DNA of 64,000 nucleotides from Azospirillum canadense (GCF_025961225.1 NZ_JAOQNG010000003.1:124001-188000); one strand, 5' to 3'. Positions 42,922 to 52,540 are shown, numbered from the stretch's first letter. Numbers and translations: made by a program. The notes: generated from the sequence alone by a model not told the origin.

Positions 42922-43902
42922 TCAAGGATCGAACCAGCGATATTGAAGCGTCAGTCCGACCGTTTGGAAGCTTCCGCCGACCCGCGTGATCAGCGACTTC
43001 GACCAGGCCAGCTTCGCGGACACGCCGTCGAGGATCGGCACGGAAAGGGTCAGGCCATAGCGCGAATTCGCCTGAAGGTCGTGCTTGGCGGTGCCGTTCA
43101 GGCTGGTTTCCCCACCCGTGTAATAGGTCGCGTCGGCTGCCAGCCAGAGGCCGGGGCGGAAGTTGTAGCCGCCGTGCATCTCGAACGTCCACAACGGATC
43201 CTGGCTGCGCCGGTTGCCCCGGAAGAAGTTTGGATTGTCGGTGAACAGCCAGACGCCGGTGGAGGCATCCGCGAACCAGTTCCCGTATGGCTGCGACAGG
43301 CCGATTTCGGGTTTGAACGCCCACCGGTGGGAGCTGACGTTGATCAAGTAGGCCGGGTTGTACTGCCCGGTCGGCGCCACGACGGTGAGGCTCGTGCCGA
43401 GCGTGGTCGTCGGTGCGCGTTGCGCAAACTCCGCCGGGGTGAGCGCCGGACCGCCGACGAGGTTCGCCGTAAACCGCAGTCTCACGTCGCCCAACCCGTT
43501 GCGGGAGACTTGCCGGCTCTGGTCTTCCAGATCCCCGCGGACGTCTCCGTTGATGAAGGGCACCAGCAAGGCCGCGCTGGCGGCACGCCCGGCCAAGCCG
43601 AAGGACCGCTGATAGCCAAGGATGCCGCTGGTGATCACGGCCTCGACGTTGGTGAGCGGCAACGACGGGTCAGTCGACACACCCCCTGTCGAGCGGCTGT
43701 AGCCCGCGACCAGAAAGTTGGTGCCGACGGGAGAGACGGAGAAGGCGCGCGGCTCCATCTCCTGTGCGCGGGCCCGATGAGTCCCCGACACGGCGCCGGC
43801 CATCGCGAGCGCGACAAGCGTCGAGACCATGCCACGTCCACAACGCGCATGGGCGCCCCTGCTCCGCCACGTCGACCAGGATTCGAGTGGTGACGCACTC
43901 AT
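42922..43902 (-). CDS. Outer-membrane transporter-like protein (MetA-pathway/phenol-degradation type)
   Basis: This 326-residue secreted protein has a signal region (VSTLVALAMAGAVSGTHRAR, then AQ) preceded by ~24 extra residues, then amphipathic beta-strands alternating with turns (AVITSGILGYQRSF, GLGDVRLRFTANLVGG, TTLGTSLTVVAPTGQYNPAY, RWAFKPEIGLSQPYGNW, FQTVGLTLQYRWFDP). The C-terminal aromatic residue is typical of outer-membrane beta barrels. It fits the family annotated as transporter or phenol MetA-degradation protein; the substrate is unknown. GAGG precedes the ATG at 43902; ATG 43830 is an alternative closer to the signal peptide. Confidence 0.75.
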   Translation of the reverse strand: MSASPLESWSTWRSRGAHARCGRGMVSTLVALAMAGAVSGTHRARAQEMEPRAFSVSPVGTNFLVAGYSRSTGGVSTDPSLPLTNVEAVITSGILGYQRSFGLAGRAASAALLVPFINGDVRGDLEDQSRQVSRNGLGDVRLRFTANLVGGPALTPAEFAQRAPTTTLGTSLTVVAPTGQYNPAYLINVSSHRWAFKPEIGLSQPYGNWFADASTGVWLFTDNPNFFRGNRRSQDPLWTFEMHGGYNFRPGLWLAADATYYTGGETSLNGTAKHDLQANSRYGLTLSVPILDGVSAKLAWSKSLITRVGGSFQTVGLTLQYRWFDP

Positions 43903-44334
43903 CCAATCCTCGCGCGCCCGATCCCGACCGCAACCTTCTGCATGGGCACGATCCACGCAGCATCCTGCTGTCGAGGTCGCAGCCCTGTCAATTGGGCCTT
44001 CGCCCCGGAAACTTCTTTCGAAACGGCATAAATGTATTCCTCAGATTGAGCGCCGGAGATAGCCCGACATTTCCGGAAAGCACAATTGAACGCATCGTTC
44101 CTCTTTTGAACGGTTAGGCCCGGTTCCTTTGGAAGAGCGAGCCTGATGTTGATCCAAATCAAGACAGCTATTGCTACAATGCTGAACGCTGCCAGTCCGG
44201 ACGCTTTTCCCGAAAGGCATGGACTCCCGACATCCGATTCCGGTGACCGGCCTTACCGCCAACAGGTTTTCTCCTGACTACCCCGTCGAACGACGGGTGA
44301 GCCTGCGTCCGATCCAGATCAGGAGGTCGCATCG
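43903..44334. other. Divergent intergenic region
   Basis: 432 bp between the transporter-like gene and the DUF2092 operon, no supported gene. It must hold both promoters. One plus-strand match to a stress-sigma promoter is present: GGAAA (44075-44079), 16 bp, CGTT (44096-44099), one mismatch to the consensus. Tentative. Confidence 0.45.
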
Positions 44335-45252
44335 ATGAGAAGGCTCACACGACCGCTATGGCCGGTCCTTGGCGTTTCGCTGCTGCTCAGCCCCGCCTGG
44401 GCCGCCGGGCAGCCTCCGTCCAGCGGCACGCCCATGGCGACGCAACAGGCGACGGCACCCGCGGCCGAGCCCCCCAAGGCCGGGGGCGACGCGCCGGTCA
44501 TCGACAGCGGGGCGATGAACACGCTGAAGCGCATGGCCGACACCCTGGCGCAGGCCAAGGGGTTCCGCGTGACGATCCGGTCCAACTACGACGTGGTTCA
44601 GGACACCGGTGAGACGATCGAGTTCGGCGAACGCCGCACGGTTACCCTGACCCGTCCCGACGCGTTGCGCGTCGAAGCGCAGCAGAGCGACGGGAAGACG
44701 ACGCTGGTGAGCTATGACGGCAAGGCGATCACCGTCTTCAATCCGGACCGGAACGTCTATGGCCAAGTCGACGAGCCAGGCAGTGTCGATGATGCCATCC
44801 ACTCTATGGTCCAGGACCTTCAGGTGCGGGTGCCGCTGGCGCTGCTGCTGGTCACCACGCTGCCGGCGGAGTTGGACCAGCGCATCCAGGCGCTGGACTA
44901 CGTGGAGCGCGACACGCTGACGCCGGTGCCGACCGATCATCTGGCGGCACGGACCGAGGATGCGGACTTCCAGGTCTGGATCGCCGGCGAGGGCACGCCC
45001 CTGCCGCAACGGATCACCATCACCTACAAGAACGACGAGGGCGAGCCGCAGTACCGCGCCGAGCTGACGGACTGGGCGCTGAATCCCGAGGTGGCGCCGG
45101 CGCAGCTCGCCGTCGCCCTGCCGGCGGGGGCGGAGCGCATCCCCTTCCTGATCCGGGTGCCGCGTGCAAAGTCCGACCAACCGCCGGCCACCACGTCGCC
45201 GCCCCAGACCAAGCCGGGACCATCCGGCAGCGCAGAAGGAGCACCGAAATGA
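44335..45252 (+). CDS. Periplasmic DUF2092-family protein
   Basis: This 305-residue protein has a signal peptide (LWPVLGVSLLLSPAWAAG), an Ala/Pro-rich linker and a DUF2092 domain (TLKRMADTLAQAKGFRVTIR to LRVEAQQSDGKTTLVSYDGK and FNPDRNVYGQVDEPGSVDDA), which has the half-barrel look of LolA/LolB lipoprotein carriers. It probably binds a hydrophobic ligand or lipoprotein in the periplasm. AGGAGG precedes the ATG. It is the first gene of a coupled operon and overlaps the next gene by four bases. Confidence 0.85.
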   Translation: MRRLTRPLWPVLGVSLLLSPAWAAGQPPSSGTPMATQQATAPAAEPPKAGGDAPVIDSGAMNTLKRMADTLAQAKGFRVTIRSNYDVVQDTGETIEFGERRTVTLTRPDALRVEAQQSDGKTTLVSYDGKAITVFNPDRNVYGQVDEPGSVDDAIHSMVQDLQVRVPLALLLVTTLPAELDQRIQALDYVERDTLTPVPTDHLAARTEDADFQVWIAGEGTPLPQRITITYKNDEGEPQYRAELTDWALNPEVAPAQLAVALPAGAERIPFLIRVPRAKSDQPPATTSPPQTKPGPSGSAEGAPK

Positions 45253-45992
45253 ACATTCGGTCATCCAGACTCGCCCTTCCGACCGCAGCCCTGCTGGTCC
45301 TGGTGGCCGGATCGGTGATGGACGCCCATGCCGTCGGCAATCGTGGCGGTGGTGGCGGGGGTGGGGGAGGCAACTTCTCCCGGTCCGGCCCCGCGGCGAG
45401 CGGCAGCCTCTCAGGCCAGAGAGGCGGTGCTGCGGCGACAGGGGCCCGGCAAGCCGGTGCGACGGAGCGTTCCGGGCAACGGGCGGCGACCACGCAGACC
45501 GCCTCCCGTCAGGCGGGCGCCACGGAGCGGTCGGGGCAACGCGCCGACACGCAGCAGACCCGCACCCAGTCCCGCGCCGACACCCGCACCTCGGGCCAGC
45601 AGGAACGGACCGAGCGGGAAGGACAGCGGCAGCAAGGCCAGACCGAACGCACCGATGCCCGCCAGCAAGGCCAGACCGAGCGCACGGAAACCCGGGCCAA
45701 CGCGGCGCAGAACATGTCGGGCAACTGGGACGGCCATCATTATGACGACAACGACAACGAATGGGGCTACGCCCTGGCCGGCGCCGCGGTCGGGGCAACC
45801 GCCGGTTACATCGCGGGGGCCGCGACCACGGCGTCGACGGTGCCGGCCACCGTGACGGTGCTGCCCTGCACGCCGACGGTCGTGCCGGCGGGCGGCGTGA
45901 GCTATTACGGCTGCGGCGGCACTTGGTACAACCAAAGCTACGTCAACGGCAGCGTTTCCTACGTCACCGTCGCTCCGCCTCCGGGCTATTAG
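45249..45992 (+). CDS. Secreted low-complexity protein with glycine-zipper segment
   Basis: This 247-residue protein has a signal peptide (LPTAALLVLVAGSVMDAHA), a Gly-rich stretch, then imperfect repeats rich in Arg/Gln/Thr (ATERSGQRADTQQ, TERTDARQQGQ), likely unfolded. The C-terminal third has a glycine-zipper-like hydrophobic stretch (YALAGAAVGATAGYIAGAAT) and a CX(n)C region (TVLPCTPTVVPAGGVSYYGC, then GTWYNQSYVNG). Such proteins sit in the periplasm or on the outer membrane. Function unknown; association with the DUF2092 protein is implied by the ATGA overlap. Confidence 0.75.
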   Translation: MNIRSSRLALPTAALLVLVAGSVMDAHAVGNRGGGGGGGGGNFSRSGPAASGSLSGQRGGAAATGARQAGATERSGQRAATTQTASRQAGATERSGQRADTQQTRTQSRADTRTSGQQERTEREGQRQQGQTERTDARQQGQTERTETRANAAQNMSGNWDGHHYDDNDNEWGYALAGAAVGATAGYIAGAATTASTVPATVTVLPCTPTVVPAGGVSYYGCGGTWYNQSYVNGSVSYVTVAPPPGY

Positions 45993-46029
45993 GGCCAGCG
46001 GGTCGTAGGGTGCCGGCCTTGGAGGCTTG

Positions 46030-47946
46030 ATGATGCGGGCTGCCTTCCGAACCTGGGTTGCGGGTGCGGTTCTGCTGGTCGGGGTTCTCCTCGCCGGCGG
46101 TTGCGCGACCCCGGTCACCGTCGAGCGCGTGGACCATGGCACGGTCCATCAGCAGATCACCCGCAATGTCCTGTCGGCGAACGCGCTCAGCGACCCGACC
46201 CACAACGTGCTGCGTCGCTGGTCTCTCGCGGACCTTTACCTGGAAAAGCCCGAAGTCGCCATCGCCGACCTCCACACCGCGGTCGCCCAAGGGCGCGGTG
46301 GCGCCGATGAGGTCTTCGCGCTGGCGGAAATGGCGTTCCTGCACGCCGAAAACCGGGGTGGGCGCCCCTATTATCTCGCCTCCGCCCTCTACGCCTACGC
46401 CTTTCTTTTTCCCGGCGCGGCGGACCAGCCGCCCAGTCCCTACGATCCGCGTTTCCGCCTCGCCACCGACCTGTACAACCGTGGCCTGACCACGGGATTG
46501 GAAACCGAGGACCGGAACGGCATGGCCATCCAGGCGGCGAGCTATCGGTTGCCGTTCGGCCAGCTCGACGTCGCCTTCGACTCACGGGAACTCGCCTGGG
46601 GAGGACGCCAGCTGACCGACTTCTTTCCGATCGCCGAGGTGGAAGTCGATGGCCTCGACGCCCGCTACCGCCAGCCGGGTATCGGGGCGCCCCTGGCGGC
46701 CGGCACCACGCAGGGCACTCTGACCAAGGGATTCCAGGTTGCGCCGCGCGTCAAGACGCCGGTAACCGCCCTGCTGCGCATCACGGACCCCCGGCGCCAG
46801 ATTGCCGACGGAACGGTGCGCGGGCAGCTCGAACTCTATCCGTCATCCGACACCGAAGCGGTGCTGATCGATCATCAGCATGTCCCGTTGGAGGTGGAGT
46901 ACACCTCGACGCTCGCCTACATGCTGAGTGGATTGCCGGTATCGGAAATCGAGTTCGGCGGCTTCCTGCGCGGCAGCCTGCTGGAGCAGAAGGTTCCGTC
47001 CCGTCTGGTCGCCCTGGAACCCTACCGGGCCGGTCGCATTCCCGTCGTCTTCGTCCACGGGACGGCGTCGAGCGCCGTGCGCTGGGCCGAGATGCTGAAC
47101 GACCTGAGAGGCGATCCGCGCATCCGCGACCACTTCCAGTTCTGGTTCTTCAGCTACGAAACCGGCAATCCGGTCCCCTATTCCGCGATGCTGCTGCGCG
47201 ACGCGTTGCAGAACGCGGTCTCCGGCCTGGACCCATCCGGGCAGGATCCGGCGCTGCACGAGATGGTCGTCATCGGGCACAGCCAGGGCGGCCTGCTGAC
47301 CAAAATGACGGCGATCGATACGGGTGACCGGTTCTGGAACACGGCGTTCCGGAAGCCGCCGGACGAGTTGCCCGTCGATCCGGACAGTCGGGATCTGTTG
47401 AAGCGCTTCCTGTTCATAAAGCCGGTGCCCTCGGTCAAGCGTCTCATCTTCATCGCCACCCCCCACGGCGGCAGCTACGTCGCCGGCAACCGGATCAACC
47501 AGTTCGTCGCAAGTCTGGTGCGTCTGCCGGGCAACCTGCTGAGGGAGGCCTTGGCCGTCGGAAAGCTGGACAGCACGAGCACCGCCCTGGCCGGACAAGG
47601 GGGGTTCGGCAGCGTCTACGGCATGACGCCCGGCAGCGTGCTGGTCCGGGCCTTGGCCGCCACTCCCATCGCCCCGGGGGTCAAGGCGCATTCGATCATC
47701 GCCGTGCGCGGCGACGGTCCCATCGAGTCCGGCGACGACGGCGTCGTCGAATACAAGAGCGCCCACATCGCGGGTGTCGAATCCGAGTACATCGTCCACT
47801 CCGGCCATTCCACGCAGGGCGATCCGCACACCATCGAGGAGGTGCGGCGCATCCTTCTCCTGCACTGGGCGGAGTCCTGCACAAAGCGCCAGGACTGCAG
47901 ACCACCGGGCGTCGCAGCCCCCCGCGTGGCAAGCCGGTCGCCATGA
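46030..47946 (+). CDS. Lipase-like alpha/beta-hydrolase lipoprotein
   Basis: This ~638-residue protein starts with a lipoprotein signal (VLLVGVLLAGGCATP; cysteine after GG). A ~300-residue N-terminal region follows with helical TPR-like character early (LADLYLEKPEVAIADLHTAV, EVFALAEMAFLHAE). The C-terminal half is an alpha/beta hydrolase: oxyanion region PVVFVHGTASSAVRW, nucleophile elbow VVIGHSQGGLLTK, and a late His in EYIVHSGHSTQGDPHT. It is expected to be anchored at the outer or inner membrane and to hydrolyse an ester or lipid. Tandem ATGs at 46030 and 46033 follow GGAGG. It overlaps the next gene by an ATGA. Confidence 0.85.
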   Translation: MMRAAFRTWVAGAVLLVGVLLAGGCATPVTVERVDHGTVHQQITRNVLSANALSDPTHNVLRRWSLADLYLEKPEVAIADLHTAVAQGRGGADEVFALAEMAFLHAENRGGRPYYLASALYAYAFLFPGAADQPPSPYDPRFRLATDLYNRGLTTGLETEDRNGMAIQAASYRLPFGQLDVAFDSRELAWGGRQLTDFFPIAEVEVDGLDARYRQPGIGAPLAAGTTQGTLTKGFQVAPRVKTPVTALLRITDPRRQIADGTVRGQLELYPSSDTEAVLIDHQHVPLEVEYTSTLAYMLSGLPVSEIEFGGFLRGSLLEQKVPSRLVALEPYRAGRIPVVFVHGTASSAVRWAEMLNDLRGDPRIRDHFQFWFFSYETGNPVPYSAMLLRDALQNAVSGLDPSGQDPALHEMVVIGHSQGGLLTKMTAIDTGDRFWNTAFRKPPDELPVDPDSRDLLKRFLFIKPVPSVKRLIFIATPHGGSYVAGNRINQFVASLVRLPGNLLREALAVGKLDSTSTALAGQGGFGSVYGMTPGSVLVRALAATPIAPGVKAHSIIAVRGDGPIESGDDGVVEYKSAHIAGVESEYIVHSGHSTQGDPHTIEEVRRILLLHWAESCTKRQDCRPPGVAAPRVASRSP

Positions 47947-49358
47947 GGCCGGGCTTGCGCAAAGGCGCTTTGTTCCCGGCCCTCATGCTCGCCGTTTTGC
48001 TGCTGTGCTCTGCGGCTCCCCAGACGGACGAGTCGCTGCGCTTGTCGCAGGTCATGGCCGAGCTGTCCCGGAATCCGGATTTCGTGGAGGCGGTGTACGC
48101 GCGCATGGGACGCACCCCGAAGGCCGGTGGCATTCTCGGGCCGGACGAGATCAAGCGCCTGCGTGAGTTGATCCTGGGCAAGGACTTCGCGGCGCTGGAC
48201 CGCTTCCCCGGCCTGACCGTGCGGGGGATGGGGCGGTCCGTCCGTTTGGCGGCGGCAATGCTTGGCCGGCCCGTGGACAGCGCCCCGCCGCAGCCGGCGA
48301 TCGCTGAAACGTCGGTCGACGACGCCCTCGGCATTCCCGCAACGGGCGATCCCCCAACGCCGGATGCCTATCTGCGCCCCCTGGGGTTCGGGTTGGAGAT
48401 CGGCGACCGGATCGACCCAACGCTGGCCGACCGGTATGCCGACAGCCTGCGCCTTGCCGAGGTGCTGAACCGTCTCTCGCTGAACGCACCGGCGGGCCGG
48501 GGGAGCTACCGGATTGTCCTGAAGGGACGGGCCGTCAGCACCCCGGGCGCCCTGCTGGACGCGCTGGCGGCGGACGGACACGATGTGGAGGTCCGGGATT
48601 CCCGCTACTTCGCCAACTTCGGCGACCTGATCTATCGCGGCCGCGACGTCCTCACGCCGTTCTGGATCGACACCGAACTGCCGGTTCCCGGGACCGACCG
48701 GACGCTGCTGGTCCCGGTGAGCCATTCCCAGCATGAGTTCATCGTCCGCGGCCCCGTGGTCAACGCCGATCTGTCCTTCTATTTCGGGATCGACGGAGAG
48801 GCGGTGTTCCGCCCCAGCGTGACCCGCGATCAGGCCTGGGTCATGGGCCGGGTGGCGCACCGGTACCGGGGACCGGACGCCGTGGAGGTGACCCGCCTCG
48901 CCGGCGCCATCGTGCAGGCCTACGGCGCGATCAAGCGGCGCCATCCGGACCTGCCGTTCGGCGGCTACTACGCACTGGGAGTCTGCAACGACGTCAACGC
49001 CATGATCGAGTTGCGCATGCAGGGGGCAACGACCCTGTTCCCTCTGACGCTTGATCCGCAGTTCTTCGATGGGGGAGGCGAAGTCGATCATCTCGCCCGG
49101 CGCCTGCCGCTGGACGGCGGGTGGTGGGCGACGCCGGACCCGCGGCGCATCCTGGGGTCGATGCCCGTCGATGACCTCGCCACGCTGCCCTTCCCTGCCC
49201 TGAGGGACGATTTGAAGAGCGTCGGCGCGGCGTCGCAAAGAGACGTCACTCTTCCGGCCGATACGCGCGACCTTGCGCTTCTGGGCCTCGTCGCGGCGGC
49301 CGCCATCGTGATCGGCCTGCGGCTCGTCCGGCACCGGGGCCGGCACCGGCAAGGCTGA
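47943..49358 (+). CDS. Membrane-anchored hypothetical protein of the DUF2092 operon
   Basis: This 471-residue protein has an N-terminal hydrophobic signal or anchor (GALFPALMLAVLLLCSAA), a large domain with no recognisable family (YLRPLGFGLEIGDRIDPTLA, then SYRIVLKGRAVSTPGALLDA, VPVSHSQHEFIVRGPVVNAD, FGGYYALGVCNDVNAMIELR), and a C-terminal transmembrane helix followed by a basic tail (LALLGLVAAAAIVIGLRLVR). The topology suggests the domain faces the periplasm. The SHSQHEFIV block followed by GVCNDVNA may hold an active site, but I cannot name one. Coupled to the lipase-like gene. Confidence 0.75.
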   Translation: MRPGLRKGALFPALMLAVLLLCSAAPQTDESLRLSQVMAELSRNPDFVEAVYARMGRTPKAGGILGPDEIKRLRELILGKDFAALDRFPGLTVRGMGRSVRLAAAMLGRPVDSAPPQPAIAETSVDDALGIPATGDPPTPDAYLRPLGFGLEIGDRIDPTLADRYADSLRLAEVLNRLSLNAPAGRGSYRIVLKGRAVSTPGALLDALAADGHDVEVRDSRYFANFGDLIYRGRDVLTPFWIDTELPVPGTDRTLLVPVSHSQHEFIVRGPVVNADLSFYFGIDGEAVFRPSVTRDQAWVMGRVAHRYRGPDAVEVTRLAGAIVQAYGAIKRRHPDLPFGGYYALGVCNDVNAMIELRMQGATTLFPLTLDPQFFDGGGEVDHLARRLPLDGGWWATPDPRRILGSMPVDDLATLPFPALRDDLKSVGAASQRDVTLPADTRDLALLGLVAAAAIVIGLRLVRHRGRHRQG

Positions 49359-50829
49359 CCAGGACGCTGTCCGGCCATGTCGCGACACCAACGCCCGCGA
49401 CGATACAGTGAACGGTTACTGTAGCATGCCCGTGCTCATCCCAACGGTACTTCCAACGCGCCGCGTGGTTGCCGCTCAATGGTCCGTGATTGCGAGCGTT
49501 CCGCACACGTACCGAGGACCGGGTTACGATGGTGGTTGCGATGGTGAGTGGTGCGCCTCGTCATAAGCTCCGTCGGGCCACAAGGCTGGTTGCCGCCTTT
49601 GCGGCCCTGCTGCTGGTGGGGGGTGTTGCTGCGTGCGCGGTCGTCTCCGACGAGCCCGCCGACGCCAATGCCGCGCTTGAACAGTACAGGTCCGCGTTCG
49701 CCAGGATGCGTCCCGGTGAAATTCCGCCGGCGATGGACGACCGCAATTACAAGCTCTTTGAAAACATCTTCCATCTCGTGCTGGCGGCCTACGTGAAACC
49801 GGCGTCCCCCACACGTCTGGTCGATCAGGCGTGGGAGGGATTGTGGAAGAAAAAGGCAGAGAACCCCAGTGCCAGCGAGCGCGCGCTCACCGAAAGCGCC
49901 ATCGAGAGCATGCTGACCGCCCTCGACCCTTATTCGAATTTCCTCAACGCGGACCGCGTCCGCGACGTTCGCGAGCAGATGCATGGCGAGTTTCCCGGTC
50001 TCGGCATCGAGGTCGTAATCGATAAGGAAACCGGCCTCCTGCGCGTCGTCGGCACCGATCAGAACACCCCCGCGGCCCGCGCCGGGGTTCGGTCCGGTGA
50101 CCTGATCACCCGGATCAACGACCACAATGTGAAGGGCGTGAGCTTGCACGACGCAGTGACGGCCATGCGCGGTCCAGTCGGCGGTTCGGTGACCTTGGAA
50201 CTGCTGCGGCCGGGCAGCGACGTTCCCATACAGGTGTTCGTCACGCGTGCTGTGGTCCAGGTCCCGTCCGTCGTTTATCGACTGCTGGACAATGTCGCTT
50301 ACATCCGCATCGATTATTTCGGCGAGCAAGCGGCCCGTCTTGTGCGTGAAGGTCTGGCGAGCATGAACCTTCAGGCCATGGGGAATCTGGCCGGCATCGT
50401 CCTTGATCTGCGGAACAATCCGGGCGGGCTGTTCGAGCAGGGCGTGAACGTCGCCGGCATCTTCCTGGGGGCGGTGGACATCGTGTCCACCCGCGATCGC
50501 GACGCCAGCGTGCGGCACTACAAGGGCCGCGCGGATGATGATGTGCTGCCGGAACTTCCGCTGATGGTTCTGATCGACAGCGGTACGACGTCCGCGGCTG
50601 AGGTCGTTGCCGGCGCCTTGCAGGACCACCATCGAGCGCTGCTGATCGGTGCGCGCAGCTATGGCAAGGGCTCGGTGCAGACGATTTTCATGCTGCCGGG
50701 CGGTGATGGTCTTCGCTTGACGACGGCACGGTACTTCCGGCCCTCCGGCGGACCCGTGGAATGCTTCGGGATCACGCCGAATCTCGAGATAAAGCCAGCC
50801 GGGCGTCCCTTGCCCGCAGGACTGTGGCC

Positions 50830-50837
50830 GAGGGCGG
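50830..50837 (+). repeat. Target-site duplication, left (GAGGGCGG)
   Basis: This 8-bp sequence is repeated at 52264-52271 on the other side of IS256 copy 2, the size expected for the family. Confidence 0.92.
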
Positions 50838-52263
50838 GATCGTGCCCCGAGGCGTGGTGTCTGAGGGGGCCTCTGTGCTCTTCGGCGGGTTGAGGCCGCC
50901 GGTCTACTCCGCTGCGATGGACAGCGGATCAGGGGTGTGAGGGTGGCACAGCTCGGCCAGGCTTTCCATGGTCATGTAGCGCCGGGCCACCGCCCATTCA
51001 TCATGCTGCTCCAGCAGCAAGGCGCCGACGAGGCGCACAACCGCCCCTTCGCCAGGGAAGATGCCGACGACGTTGGTGCGCCGCTTGATCTCGCCATTCA
51101 GCCGCTCCAGAGGATTCGTGCTGTGCAATTTGGTGCGCAGGTCCTTGGGGTACTTCATGTAGGCCAGCACGTCGAACTCCGCCTCGTCCATCAGCGCCGC
51201 CAGCTTGGAAAAGCGCGGCCGCAGGCTGTCGGCCACCCGGCGCCACTGCTCATGCGCCGCCTCAGCGGTCTCCTGGGCAAAGGCGGTGCGAATGGTGGCC
51301 GCGACCATCGTCTGGTGCGCCTTGCCGACGCAGGCGAGGAGATTCCTCATGCAATGAACACGACAGCGTTGAAGTGTGGCGCCCAGCACCTTGGAAGCGG
51401 CGGCCTTCAGCCCGAGATGCGCATCGGCGATCACCAGCTTTACGCCGCGTAGGCCCCGGCGGGTGAGGGTGCGCAGGAAATCGGTCCAGAAGGTCTCGGC
51501 TTCCGACAGCCCGAGGCCGAGCCCCAGCACCTCGCGCCGGCCATCGCTGTTGACGCCGATGGCCAGTATGGCGGCGAGCGAGACGATGCGGCCGTCCTGG
51601 CGCACTTTCACGTAGGTCGCATCCAGCCACACAAAGGGCCAGTCGCCTTCCAGCGGCCGGTTCAGGAACGCCTGCACGCGCTCGTCGATGTCCTGGCACA
51701 GGCGGCTGACCTGGCTCTTGGAGATGCCGGTCATGCCCATCGCCTTGACCAGATCATCGACGTTGCGCGTCGAGATGCCCTGCACGTAGGCCTCCTGAAT
51801 CACCGCGATTAGCGCCTTCTCCGCGGTGCGGCGCGGCTCCAGGAAGGCCGGGAAGTAGGAGCCGCGCCGCAGCTTGGGGATGCGCAGGTCGATGGCCCCG
51901 GCGCGCGTCTCCCAGGTCCGCTCCCGGTAGCCGTTGCGCTTGGTCTGGCGGTCCTCGCTGCGTTCGCCATACCCGGCGCCGCACAGGCTCTCCACCTCCA
52001 GCTCCATCAGGCGCTGGGCGGCGAAGCCGACCATCTCGCGCAGAAAGTCGGCATCGGCGCTCTTCCCAATCAGCTCCTGAAGAGCGATCCTGTCCTCGGT
52101 CATCGTGGTCTCCGTCTTGGTTGATGGTCGTTAAGCAACCTCAACTTAGCCGAAGAACACGGTGACCGCCGCTCCCGAACGGCCGGCCCGCCTGCGCCAG
52201 CTATGGGGGAGCGCTCCGGCGGGCCAGCCTCACGCCTCAGACACCACGCGGTGGGACGCGATC
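50838..52263 (-). mobile_element. IS256-family insertion sequence, copy 2 (inverted)
   Basis: This 1426-bp element is inverted relative to 8280-9705 and encodes the identical transposase. Ends are GATCGTGCCCC...GTGGTGTCTGAG and its partner at 52236-52263. It is flanked by an exact 8-bp duplication, and removing element plus one duplication restores the S41 protease frame, so insertion was clean and probably recent. Confidence 0.95.
50904..52103 (-). CDS. IS256-family transposase, second identical copy
   Basis: This 399-residue transposase is identical in protein sequence to the one at 8440-9639, including D161, D227 and the E333/E338 region. Identity of the two copies indicates recent movement or gene conversion. 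Confidence 0.95.
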   Translation of the reverse strand: MTEDRIALQELIGKSADADFLREMVGFAAQRLMELEVESLCGAGYGERSEDRQTKRNGYRERTWETRAGAIDLRIPKLRRGSYFPAFLEPRRTAEKALIAVIQEAYVQGISTRNVDDLVKAMGMTGISKSQVSRLCQDIDERVQAFLNRPLEGDWPFVWLDATYVKVRQDGRIVSLAAILAIGVNSDGRREVLGLGLGLSEAETFWTDFLRTLTRRGLRGVKLVIADAHLGLKAAASKVLGATLQRCRVHCMRNLLACVGKAHQTMVAATIRTAFAQETAEAAHEQWRRVADSLRPRFSKLAALMDEAEFDVLAYMKYPKDLRTKLHSTNPLERLNGEIKRRTNVVGIFPGEGAVVRLVGALLLEQHDEWAVARRYMTMESLAELCHPHTPDPLSIAAE

Positions 52264-52271
52264 GAGGGCGG
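52264..52271 (+). repeat. Target-site duplication, right (GAGGGCGG)
   Basis: Exact copy of 50830-50837. Confidence 0.92.
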
Positions 52272-52540
52272 CCGAGACCGGAGAAACGCATGCCGGCACG
52301 AGCGGTTGCGATCCCGGTGCTCTCGCGCCACCACCACCGCGGACCTGGGCCATGACCGAACTTTGCCCCGATGTGGTCAAGACGTGGACCAATCGAGCGT
52401 CCGATGGTCCGCTTGAGTGCGCCGTGGCCGCCATCCGCACGCATCGGGTGGAGAGCGCTTTGCCGAAATGAGCCTCTGCCGCCGTCGGGCCGGTGTTTCG
52501 TGCCTGGTCCGTGTACGGGCGCCTCCTCGTGGATAGGGTC

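Larger units (their letters stand above)
49529..52471 (+). pseudogene. S41-family C-terminal processing protease, interrupted by IS256
   Basis: The protein begins with a lipoprotein-like signal (VAAFAALLLVGGVAAC), an S41 N-terminal segment, a PDZ domain (GLGIEVVIDKETGLLRVVGT, AARAGVRSGDLITRIND) and the Ser/Lys catalytic core: nucleophile in DSGTTSAAEVVAGALQD and general base in ARSYGKGSVQTIFML. At 50838 the IS256 copy 2 enters 13 codons after TPNLEIKP; beyond it, the frame resumes at 52271 and runs 66 codons to a stop at 52471. The catalytic parts are intact; only the short C-terminal tail is displaced, so the truncated product could retain activity. Start at 49529 chosen for a GAGG site. Confidence 0.9.

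Noticed and set aside
8280..52263. Composite transposon made of the two IS256 copies
   Set aside because: Copy 2 has its own 8-bp duplication and copy 1 has different flanks, so the pair was not inserted as one unit in the present form.
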